DNA from: Lysobacter gummosus
GTDB lineage: Bacteria > Pseudomonadota > Gammaproteobacteria > Xanthomonadales > Xanthomonadaceae
Direction: 5' to 3'
Length of the DNA: 64,000 nucleotides
Assembly (NCBI RefSeq): GCF_001442805.1
Contig: NZ_CP011131.1
Location: 2,852,001-2,916,000, forward strand
This document shows, one piece after another, positions 10,336 through 18,406 of this stretch; the first letter of the stretch is position 1, and each line of letters starts with the position of its first letter. The position numbers and the translations under genes are program-made. A model generated the notes under the pieces. That model worked only from the letters and a program-made list of their open reading frames with translations, did no database searches and was not told where the DNA came from.

Positions 10336-10375
10336 CGAAAAAAGCGGAACCCGCACCGATCCGGCTGCGGGTTCC
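10336..10375 (-). terminator. Rho-independent terminator of the metalloprotease gene
   Basis: GGAACCCGCA (10346-10355) pairs perfectly with TGCGGGTTCC (10366-10375). Read leftwards the stem is followed by GCTTTTTTCG. It lies 18 bp after the stop codon of the leftward metalloprotease gene. Confidence 0.9.
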
Positions 10376-10392
10376 GTCATGGCCGCGCGATT

Positions 10393-12603
10393 CTACGGTG
10401 CGATCGGAGCGCCGGAGAACAGGGTCCAGCCCGCCGGATAGTTGCGGTAATACGAGCCGGGACTGCTGGCCGGATACGCGAGGATGCTGGTAGTCGAGAA
10501 GTTTTCACCGGTGCCGTCGTTGCGCGACAGCCAGAGATCTCGCAGGCCGCTGCTCCACATGACACTGGCGGTGCCGCCGCTGTAGCGGTCCACGGCAATG
10601 GGGTCGTGCAGCAGCGAAAGCACAGGGCCGTCCACCGACTGCGTGCCGATGCGATTGCCGCCGTCCATCAGCCACACGGTGGTGGGAGACAGAAGCAGCG
10701 CGCCGTCGTTGAAGAACGCCAGATCGGCCTTGCCGTCGTTGTTGAAATCGCCGCTGCCGACGATGCGCAGGTTCTGGTCGTACTGGAGCGCGCTGGCGGT
10801 GATGGTGAACGTGTTGTTGCCGTTGTTCTGCCAGAACTCGAGCTTGTGCTCGGCATTGGACCACATGAGGTCCGCCAGCCCATCGCCGTTGAAATCACGC
10901 GCCGATACGATGGTGTATCCCGGCGTGATGTCGAAGGATTTCGTGGTTGATGTCGAGGCGCCGTTCATGACCCAGTAGCGCAGCTTGTTCTCCGAGGGCT
11001 TGATGAAAAGTATGTCGCCCTTGCCGTCGCCGCTCATGTCGGCCGCGCCGACTACGTCGTAGGACGTGTATGCCTTGGCGGTGAGCTGGAAGCTGCCGTC
11101 GGGTTGAGTGATCCAGATCTGCGGTATGCGAGCGCTGCTGGTCCAGACCAGGTCGGTGCGATGGTCGCCGTTGAAGTCGCCCGCGGCCCTGAGCGTATAA
11201 CCGGTGCCCATGGTTTGCTGGCCCGCCCCGCGGGCGCTGCCGCTCTCATAAAGCATATAGGTCAAGCTGCCGTCGTTTTGATAGACAACGTCCGCGCTGC
11301 CGTCGCCGTTGATATCGATGAGTGGGTCGAGCGGCTGGTTGAATGCGGACGCGATCGGCAGGATCTGCCGGAGCGCCCGTGCCTGATCGGCCGTTCCCGC
11401 ATCGCCGCAGGGCTGGCCGCTGCACAGGTAAATATCCGGATTTGAGTAATACGGAGCCAGGGATTGGCCATCGGCACCGTAGGCCATCAGTGTGTAGAAG
11501 CTGCCTTCCGGAAGCGTCCGCCGCCAACCGTAGGTATACGGAAACGGCCCCGGGGTGCTGCTGTTCGACGAGTCGTGGACGAGGCCCCAGTTGTGGCCGA
11601 GCTCATGCGCGAAGGTCGTGTCTTGGCAGAAATAGCCGCTATTGTCGTCCTTGCCGTCGCTGATCGCGGCATTGGCGCCCGAGGCGGCCGCGGTGGTGTA
11701 CGCGCCCAGATTGCTGCCGTTCACCGTCGCCAGTCCGCAGTTGCCGTGTTCGGGCGTCAGGAACGGGCGCACGATGGTCAGCATGTCCGCGCCGCTGGTT
11801 CGGCGCGCGTCGCGAAGAACCTGCAGCGGGCCGGTGCCGCTCTTGTCGCCGAGCGCGCTGAGCGCGGCCGAGTTGGTCGCCGTGTCGGAGTAGTTCACCA
11901 GCGTGGTGCCCACCAGGCGCAGCGTCGCATCGACCTGGCTGTCGGCGAAGGCTTGATTGGTGGTTGACACCAGGAAGTTCAGGCGGGTGACGGCTGCGGC
12001 CTGCGAGCCGTATCGCGTCACCAGGCCGGGCGTATAGCCGATGAACACATCCACGACCGGCACGCTGGCCTTGGCCAGCGCCAGACGGGTGCGATCCATG
12101 TCGGCCTTGGTCGGAATCAGCGTTTCTGCTTCGATGTAGTCGGGCGCGTGCTTGAGGCCCGGCTGATTCATCGCATCGAACTTCGGATCCGGCACGACCA
12201 GGTAAGTGGCGCCCTTGCGGGTTTCCAGTTTCAACGGCGACCCGTCCCCGGCGACGAGCGAACCGAACACGGCATCGCGGCCCATGGTGATGACGACGGT
12301 GCGCTCATTTTTCTTCAACATCACCTTGCCGACCCACAATAGGTTGCCGTCGCCCAGGAACTGGTGACGAACCGTTCTGGCGAAAATGCGTTTGTTGTCG
12401 GGAAGCTGGATCCACAGGCCGTTCTCGGTGATCGCATGCTCAAGCGCGTTGGGGTTGAGCTTGACTGGAAGTTCTCTGCCAGCGGTCTTTGTGTTGGCTG
12501 TGATGGCCTTGGCCGGCCCCATGGTTTCGAACAGCGACGGTGTAGCGGCGACCGCCGGGCCGCTTGCGGCGATGGCCGCGACCAGCAATGTGAGCTTTAA
12601 CAT
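10393..12603 (-). CDS. Secreted reprolysin-like zinc metalloprotease with FG-GAP/VCBS repeats
   Basis: A 736-residue exported protease. It has a signal peptide (1-19), a propeptide-like region to about 185, and a metzincin catalytic domain with HELGHNWGLVHD (zinc ligands His333, His337, His343; catalytic Glu334) and a Met-turn at FYTLMAYG. The C-terminal third holds FG-GAP/VCBS-type repeats with DxNxDGxxD calcium-loop motifs (DINGDGSADVVY, DFNGDHRTDLVW, DFNGDGLADLMW, DFNNDGKADLAF). These should form a beta-propeller used for adhesion or substrate binding. The HExxHxxGxxHD form is typical of M12-like proteases. It is a monocistronic gene with its own terminator. The substrate is unknown; proteins of prey or matrix are likely for this lifestyle. 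Confidence 0.9.
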   Translation of the reverse strand: MLKLTLLVAAIAASGPAVAATPSLFETMGPAKAITANTKTAGRELPVKLNPNALEHAITENGLWIQLPDNKRIFARTVRHQFLGDGNLLWVGKVMLKKNERTVVITMGRDAVFGSLVAGDGSPLKLETRKGATYLVVPDPKFDAMNQPGLKHAPDYIEAETLIPTKADMDRTRLALAKASVPVVDVFIGYTPGLVTRYGSQAAAVTRLNFLVSTTNQAFADSQVDATLRLVGTTLVNYSDTATNSAALSALGDKSGTGPLQVLRDARRTSGADMLTIVRPFLTPEHGNCGLATVNGSNLGAYTTAAASGANAAISDGKDDNSGYFCQDTTFAHELGHNWGLVHDSSNSSTPGPFPYTYGWRRTLPEGSFYTLMAYGADGQSLAPYYSNPDIYLCSGQPCGDAGTADQARALRQILPIASAFNQPLDPLIDINGDGSADVVYQNDGSLTYMLYESGSARGAGQQTMGTGYTLRAAGDFNGDHRTDLVWTSSARIPQIWITQPDGSFQLTAKAYTSYDVVGAADMSGDGKGDILFIKPSENKLRYWVMNGASTSTTKSFDITPGYTIVSARDFNGDGLADLMWSNAEHKLEFWQNNGNNTFTITASALQYDQNLRIVGSGDFNNDGKADLAFFNDGALLLSPTTVWLMDGGNRIGTQSVDGPVLSLLHDPIAVDRYSGGTASVMWSSGLRDLWLSRNDGTGENFSTTSILAYPASSPGSYYRNYPAGWTLFSGAPIAP

Positions 12604-13332
12604 GGTGACTTCTCCTGGTGAAGAACATGCTTCAGCGCCCCCTGATTTTCAGTTCTCTGAAATTGTGGCCGACGCCCTTCGATTTCGACCCGTTCGAAGT
12701 GGCGGCAGCTGAACTTGCGCGCTAGCCAGGCCGAGTCTGTTGCTCAGGCGTTGGCCGATAGATCAATCAGCAATATTCGTATTGTCGGATCGTCAGGATT
12801 CGATACGTAACGCGGAGCGCTCACCCCGGAGCGATGTTCTTCATCGAGGGATGGAGGCGATGAAATGTTCGAGCGTTTCATCGCATGGCTTCAATGCTGT
12901 CGAATGCAACGAAGATGTCGATGGTGGGCGGATGGCTCGCTTGGTGGCGCGCCATGCAATAGACGCCATCGCATCTAATCATCCAATGAAAAGAACCTGA
13001 TTTCTTCCGCGGAGGCAATGATTTTTACTCATAAGTCCGATGCTGATGGCCGCGACAAATTTAACTATTTATCTCGTGAAATTTTGCATTTCTGACTCTC
13101 GCGCAGTGAGCTGCACGTTCTTTACTTCGGCGCGAAGCGAAACCTTTCAGTTTTGGCGTGATGGCAGCCGGGATAGCGATCCGTGACTATGTCAACGGAA
13201 GGTCTTCTGGTTTCATTTGGCCTAATCAATCGATGGAGGCGTGAGCATCAAGCCACCATGTGGATCCGGCTGCGGCGTGACAGAGCGATGTTCTCGCTCC
13301 GCTCCCACGGCCTTTCATGAGCCGATAGCTGC
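12604..13332. other. 730-bp gene-free, AT-richer interval
   Basis: No open frame here has coding character. The stretch around 12980-13140 is clearly AT-richer than the rest of the window. The only structure I see is a 9-bp inverted repeat at 12857-12884. It probably includes the promoter of the metalloprotease gene. Confidence 0.6.
12857..12884. repeat. Perfect 9-bp inverted repeat
   Basis: GCGATGAAA (12857-12865) and TTTCATCGC (12876-12884) are separated by 10 bp. This could be an operator or a small hairpin. It lies about 255 bp upstream of the metalloprotease start and has no T-run. Confidence 0.5.
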
Positions 13333-13560
13333 CTAGAGTGGGCCGTGAACGCCTACTTCCTGCTCGAACCACAAGCGCAGCCAGAACGCCGCGTTGGCGC
13401 CGCGGCGAGCGCGCAGCTTGTCGGGGTGGTGCTCATGCAGCCAGCGATGGAAATCCTCGAAGCACAGCTTGTCGGCGGGCTCATGCATGCGGCCGGCCGC
13501 CGATCGCCAATCATTGCATAGCCCGCGAATGGTTCGTTCGCAGATGGCTTGTCTCTTCAA
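13333..13560 (-). CDS. Small hypothetical protein, Trp/His-rich
   Basis: A 75-residue soluble protein from a TTG start at 13560, chosen because GAGGAGA lies 7 bp before it. It contains FHRWLHEHHPDKLRARRG and NAAFWLRLWFEQEVG, which look like genuine protein sequence, and has no signal or membrane helix. I do not recognise a family. It sits isolated in a gene-poor stretch, so it may be a recent arrival or a fragment. Confidence 0.45.
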   Translation of the reverse strand: MKRQAICERTIRGLCNDWRSAAGRMHEPADKLCFEDFHRWLHEHHPDKLRARRGANAAFWLRLWFEQEVGVHGPL

Positions 13561-13898
13561 CGTAATGGTCTCCTCGCCAGGACGCGGCGGCCGGCGCTCG
13601 CGAAGGCGAGGGCGCGCGCACGATGAGTCGGTGCTCAGATGCGTTGCATGGTTTGGCACGGTACAAAAATTCTTTCTTCGAAATTCCGATGTCGGTCATA
13701 CACTCGTCAGGCGAGCGAGCGGGGGCGATGTCGCCGCGCTTTCCCGTTCGCCGGAGGCATGCCGTCAGAGTCGATTGCCCGCACCCTGGATTCGAGGGGC
13801 GCCCAGGCCGTTTTTGATCTTCTAGACGACTGCAATCGTGTCTTCCGGGTGCATCGCTTGTCCACGCAACGAAGTGGCCGCACGCGGATGCGGACGTT

Positions 13899-14057
13899 AT
13901 GGCCTATGTGCACTACCGGAACAAGCGTGTCAGCAACCGCGCGGGGAGGGGTTCGGCGCGGCGCTCGCTCAATGAACGGCGATACGAGTTCCGGGGCAGC
14001 GCCGATTACCTGGGGCACGATGCCATCGCGTTCATTGCGATGAGTGCGATCAAATAG
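13899..14057 (+). CDS. Possible short gene or C-terminal gene remnant
   Basis: A 52-codon frame ending SADYLGHDAIAFIAMSAIK, with a basic middle (NKRVSNRAGRGSARRSLNERR). The C-terminus reads like real protein, but there is no ribosome-binding site and the upstream frame is not coding-like. I regard it as a decayed gene end rather than an intact gene. Confidence 0.25.
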   Translation: MAYVHYRNKRVSNRAGRGSARRSLNERRYEFRGSADYLGHDAIAFIAMSAIK

Positions 14058-14727
14058 GCCGTGCGCGCGACGGCCATGGATGTGTCGACGAATTCGTAAT
14101 TCTGATAATGAAAATTTAAATTAGGTTATCGCTAACCAGAGCGGGCGAGCCATCATCGCTCAGCGTTCGCTGAACGCGATGGCGAAAAATTCAGCACTGC
14201 ATCGGATAAAAAACTGCGAAAACTATCGGTACGTGTGCGTATTTTCGGCGAAGATCCTGCCCTGTAAGGGTCTTTCATCAGCACGATACGAGTGCGCGTG
14301 GTGTCATGCGCGACGAAGATAAGGTCGTGATCTGCATGTGGTTGTCGAAGCATCGGGATGATTTGCGTGCGATGCCGATTTGTTACGTGAGGCGGCAAAA
14401 CTTTAACTTGCGTGTTGACATTGAGAAGGAAAGAGCTAATTTGCGTGCGCAGATTTCGATGAAAAGATGTAGGAAATATACAAACGTGCAGTGCAGGTGC
14501 TCTGCGACTGGCGCCTCTCCTCGGCGCGAAAGGTTGGCTGATGATCTGCGCCCGTGGGCGGATTTGGTTCGTATCTGTGGGAAGGAACGAGTCGTAAGCA
14601 GTCCGCGATATCCGATCGAGTCAAGGTAGAGAAGCCTGCGCACCACGTGCGCGGACAGGCGGCGTTGTGTTTCGAATTGACTTCGCCATGTGGCGAGGCG
14701 ACGCGGAAGTGCGTTGGGAGGCGACGG
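14058..14727. other. 670-bp gene-free interval
   Basis: I see no supported gene. The first 400 bp are AT-richer than average. The right end contains the ribosome-binding site (GGGAGG) and presumably the promoter of the following secreted-protein gene. Confidence 0.5.
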
Positions 14728-16623
14728 GTGCCGAGAAATACTGGAGGTCGTGGTCGCGCAGCCGCACGGTACGGATTGATGTTGGTGGCGCTGGCCTGCG
14801 TGCCGGCGGTTTCATCTGCGCAGGTGCAGCGTACGTTCGTCAATCTTGGATTCGAGCAGCCAGCGCTTACGGGGAACAACTGCTATCTGATCATTTCCGC
14901 CGGCGTGGTTCCTGGGTGGGACACCAATCATCCCGCCAATACCGTGAGCGGGTCGTGCGCCTTGGCCGGATCGCCCGTGGGCTCGCCGATCGCCGGGCCG
15001 ATCGAGGTCTGGCGTGGTCCCAACTATCTGTCGGTGCCGCCGCGCTCGGGTAGCCAACACGCCGAACTCAATGCCTATGTCGCGTCCCGGTTGTCGCAAA
15101 CCATTTGCCTTACCAACAATGAGCGAGTGGACTGGCGCTTGAGTCATCGCGGCCGTAACAGCGCCACGGTCCCGGAGGTGATGAACTTCAATGTCGACAG
15201 CACCGCCAACACGGTGGCCGTGCTGTCGAGCACCACTACCGGCACCGGCGCGCCCGTGTCGTGCCCCAGCGACGGTACGGTCACCAGTCACAGCTGTACC
15301 TCAGCTGCGGGCGGCAACGGTTGGACGGACTACAGCGGAAGCTTCACCTGGACCGGCACCACCGGAAATCACAATTTCGGCTTCCAGGCGATCGGCGGCG
15401 GCGCCACGGGCAATCTGCTCGACGACATACAGGTGACGCTCCGCCCTTACCTCGAGTTCGATCCGAACGCTTCCGCAAGCCGGGAGGGGTCCGCTACGCC
15501 GACCTTGCCGCAGGTCCGGATACGCGGCACGGTGCCGGCCGGGGGCATCACGGTCCTGGTGGACATTACCGGCGGCACCGCCACTGCGGGCAGCGACTAC
15601 ACGACCGGCGCCAGCGCCAACGTGACGATTCCCGCCGGGGTCTACGACGACCAGCGCTTTCCGATCCCGATCAACATCGTTGACGACAGCGTGATCGAAG
15701 ACAACGAAACGGTGACGTTTCAGGTCCGATCGAATCCCACGCAGTACTCGCTGGCCTCCACCTCAGGATGCGGAACCGCGCCGAGCGCCGCGGGCACGTT
15801 GACCATCCTGGATAACGATGTCGACCTGCAGGTAACCAAAGCCTTGGCCGGCGGCGCCAATCCCACACCGCCAGCCGGCGGGGCTACGCAGTTTACGGTC
15901 ACCTATCGCAACAACACGGCGCGCACGAGCGTGGCCGATACCACCAGCCACGACGTCACCGCGACCGTGCTGGATCCGGCTCCGGCCGGATTGAGCTTCG
16001 GCAACTGGAGCTGCCAGGGCGGAAACGGCGGCGCCTGCAATGCGTCCGGCGGCTCCGGCCCGATCAACACGACCGCCTTGTTGCCGGCCGGCTCCGGCGG
16101 CGCCGCGGGCGGATTCGTCACTTACACCATCAACGCGACCGTCGATGCGCAGCGCTGCGCCGCGATGACCAATTCCGCCAGCGCAGCGGTGACCGGCGCG
16201 TTGGCCGAAGGCGCTACGGCGCAGTCCGGCTTCGTTACGCCCGTGCCCGCAGGCATGGCCAACAACTCGGCCAATGCGTTGGTGGATCCCGCCTGCGTGG
16301 CCTTGTCGATGGTGAAATCCGAACTCGGCGATCTTGATGCTTATACGCCGGGGACGACTTCGACCTACACGCTGCATGCCTGCAACGCCGCGGGTTCGGA
16401 TCCGGCCGACGGCGCCACGATCGGCGACAGCTTGCCGCCCGGCGTAAGCCTGGCGAGCGCCTGGACTTGCAGCGGTTCGGGCGGAGGAACCTGCCCCGCG
16501 AGCGGAGGCGCGGCCGGCGGCACAAGCGTTTCGGTCGCGGGCGTGGTGTTGCCGGCAGGCGCCTGCGTCGATGTTTCGATACCAGTGCGATTCAGCTCGG
16601 ATCCTTCCGACTATGTGCCCTGA
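14728..16623 (+). CDS. Secreted Calx-beta / DUF11-repeat protein
   Basis: 631 residues from a GTG at 14728, preceded by GGGAGGCGAC. This start gives a clean signal peptide (basic N-terminus, then LMLVALACVPAVSS-AQ), whereas the longer upstream ATG reading gives none. After it come a carbohydrate-binding-like jelly-roll region (about 30-240), a Calx-beta domain (about 250-365, ending AAGTLTILDNDVDLQVTK) and two DUF11-type repeats (about 370-500 and 525-631). Such proteins are exported surface or matrix proteins. The chain stops shortly after the last DUF11 core with no anchoring segment, so the 3' end may be truncated. The function is not known. Confidence 0.75.
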   Translation: MPRNTGGRGRAAARYGLMLVALACVPAVSSAQVQRTFVNLGFEQPALTGNNCYLIISAGVVPGWDTNHPANTVSGSCALAGSPVGSPIAGPIEVWRGPNYLSVPPRSGSQHAELNAYVASRLSQTICLTNNERVDWRLSHRGRNSATVPEVMNFNVDSTANTVAVLSSTTTGTGAPVSCPSDGTVTSHSCTSAAGGNGWTDYSGSFTWTGTTGNHNFGFQAIGGGATGNLLDDIQVTLRPYLEFDPNASASREGSATPTLPQVRIRGTVPAGGITVLVDITGGTATAGSDYTTGASANVTIPAGVYDDQRFPIPINIVDDSVIEDNETVTFQVRSNPTQYSLASTSGCGTAPSAAGTLTILDNDVDLQVTKALAGGANPTPPAGGATQFTVTYRNNTARTSVADTTSHDVTATVLDPAPAGLSFGNWSCQGGNGGACNASGGSGPINTTALLPAGSGGAAGGFVTYTINATVDAQRCAAMTNSASAAVTGALAEGATAQSGFVTPVPAGMANNSANALVDPACVALSMVKSELGDLDAYTPGTTSTYTLHACNAAGSDPADGATIGDSLPPGVSLASAWTCSGSGGGTCPASGGAAGGTSVSVAGVVLPAGACVDVSIPVRFSSDPSDYVP

Positions 16624-16841
16624 CCAAACGTCATGAACAGAACCAGATCGGTTTGCGAAAAGGAAGTTCGAGCGCTCTGCCGGGATTGGCTGCACTACGC
16701 CAGCTTGCGCGATCCCACCGGAGGCGATGGATTTCGACCGCTCGCGCTTTGCACCGGAGCCGGGAAAAGGACGGTCTGGATTCCGCGAAAGCGCCGACGC
16801 CGGAATTAGTGCTGCAAGACATTGGAAACATAGAGGTCTTC

Positions 16842-17714
16842 ATGAAGTCATTGCTCACCCTTCCGCAGATCCGCGCGTTTTGCGCCCTGGCGCAGTTCAG
16901 GAGCTTCAAGGCGGCGGCGGAGTACCTCGGCGTGTCGCAGCCGACGGTCGTCAATCAGATCGCCAGCATCGAAGAGTCGTACCGGACCAAGCTGTTCCAG
17001 CGTCAGCGCGAGAACAACCGCCTGACCGACATCGGCGTCGCGCTGGTGGCGCCTTCGCGCGCCGTCCTCGATCATTTTCGCGAGGCCGAGTTCATTCTGC
17101 TGTCGCACACCACGGCCCATACCGGCGAGCTCAACATCGCCGCGGTCAATCCGATGCGCACCTCCAAGCTGATCCGCGAGTTCCGGATGCTGTATCCGCA
17201 CATCAAGGTGAACATCAGTTTCGTGGCATCCGACAAAGCCCAGAACCTGATCGACAGCGAAGCGGTCGATGTCGGGTTCTTCGTGCAGAACGAGAAGCGG
17301 CCCGGTCAACAGACGTTCCATTTCTACAGCTATGAGTTGATGGCCTTGCTGCCGCGCGGCCATCGGTTGTGCGAGAAGCCCGCGCTGACCCTCGCGGATT
17401 TCAGCGGGCAGGAACTGTTGATCCGCGAGCGCGGCTCATTGACCCGAAAGATGTTTCTGGAGGGCCTGGCCGGCGCGGGCGTCGATCCCTTGATCGCCTA
17501 CGAGCTCAGCAGCCGCGAATCCGTGCGCGAAGCGGTCGCGCAAGGCTTGGGAGTATCGGTGGTGGCCGAGGACGAGCATACCGATCACGAGCGGATAGTG
17601 ACCAAGAAGATCCTGGGCGACGCATTGAAAGCCAACAGCAGCCTGGTGGTGCCCAACAAGCACCTGGCTTCACCGATGGTCAAGACCTTGATCGAGCTGG
17701 TACGGGCGCGTTGA
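16842..17714 (+). CDS. LysR-family transcriptional regulator
   Basis: 290 residues. The winged HTH is at 1-62 (AQFRSFKAAAEYLGVSQPTVVNQIASIEE), followed by an effector-binding domain with LNIAAVNPMRTSKLIREF. The ATG at 16842 is preceded by GAGG with normal spacing. The HTH resembles that of the phosphonate-locus regulator at 6540, including the QPTV recognition-helix motif, so it may belong to the same subfamily. Neither neighbour (a secreted DUF11 protein and an S8 protease) is divergent from it, so the target is unclear. Confidence 0.85.
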   Translation: MKSLLTLPQIRAFCALAQFRSFKAAAEYLGVSQPTVVNQIASIEESYRTKLFQRQRENNRLTDIGVALVAPSRAVLDHFREAEFILLSHTTAHTGELNIAAVNPMRTSKLIREFRMLYPHIKVNISFVASDKAQNLIDSEAVDVGFFVQNEKRPGQQTFHFYSYELMALLPRGHRLCEKPALTLADFSGQELLIRERGSLTRKMFLEGLAGAGVDPLIAYELSSRESVREAVAQGLGVSVVAEDEHTDHERIVTKKILGDALKANSSLVVPNKHLASPMVKTLIELVRAR

Positions 17715-18205
17715 CAGCGCGCCGTGGTTGAAAACGACGCTCCGACGGATTTGATGCACACACAAAGAAACGCGCCCGGATGAGGGTCCGGGCGCGTGAG
17801 GAGAGTGGGGCAGGGGGACTGGCCCATCTCTCGGAAATAATACTGACAGGCAGGCCGGTGGAAATCTGTGCGGATCTCTACGAACTTTGGAAGTGCGCTT
17901 TGTTGAACTCGCGCAAGCTGCGGGGCAACACGAAAAAGCAGAGCAGGAAGCGATATGGCCAGCCTAGTGACAGCAAGTTCTTGGCAGGATTTCTGATGGA
18001 AAGTCGCGCAGATAGTTTGGCGAAACGCAATCAAGCATCGATTTTTTCTAATCAGCCATTTCAGCCGGCTCTTCCGTGCGGCGCAGAACGCGGCTGTCGC
18101 GCATTGCCAAAATGCAGATTCCAGCCGGCTCGCCGCGACATGTGGCGATGCAGCGGAAAATTTCATGCGCAAGCGATTTGAGACCTGAGTAGACAAAAGC
18201 CCGCC
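17715..18205. other. 490-bp gene-free interval with a leftward hairpin
   Basis: No protein gene is supported on either strand. It contains one strong terminator-like hairpin oriented leftwards (17762-17797) and an AT-rich patch near 17990-18060. Confidence 0.5.
17762..17797 (-). terminator. Strong hairpin with leftward T-tract, no gene assigned
   Basis: ACGCGCCCGGA (17770-17780) pairs over 11 bp with TCCGGGCGCGT (17787-17797). Read leftwards it is followed by TTTCTTTGTG. Read rightwards there is no T-run. It is 56 bp past the LysR stop, but its polarity suits a leftward transcript starting somewhere in 17800-18200. Confidence 0.6.
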
Positions 18206-18406
18206 TTTGTGCGGAATTCGGCACCGGTGTCGTCGATTGAAAGCTAGACCGTCGTCGAGCTTGGTCCAACGATGATCGACACTCGCGATGCGCAATCGGC
18301 CGCGAGCAATCTGCCGGTGGCGCGGGGGCGCCACGCCGTTACTCCACCTGGCTGCGCAACCGCGGCCTTTTCGTGAACGAGTAGGAAAAACATGTCGAAA
18401 TTCGCA
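18206..18406 (+). promoter_or_regulatory. Leader repeat copy 2, 5' region of the S8 protease gene
   Basis: This is homologous to 510-706. It ends at the protease start (ATG 18392) with AGGAAAAAC as the ribosome-binding site. It contains GTGGCGC-GGGG-GCGCCAC (18317-18334), a 7-bp stem. The equivalent in copy 1 keeps five of these pairs plus two G-U wobbles, which suggests a conserved RNA structure in a 5' untranslated leader. Confidence 0.6.

Noticed and set aside
12740..13000. 86-codon rightward frame
   Set aside because: No ribosome-binding site, unlikely composition, and it covers an inverted repeat in a non-coding stretch.
18392..18403. Idea that the ATGTCGAAA shared by the two leader copies is chance
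   Set aside because: The whole preceding 180 bp aligns with matching spacing, so the similarity is clearly by descent.
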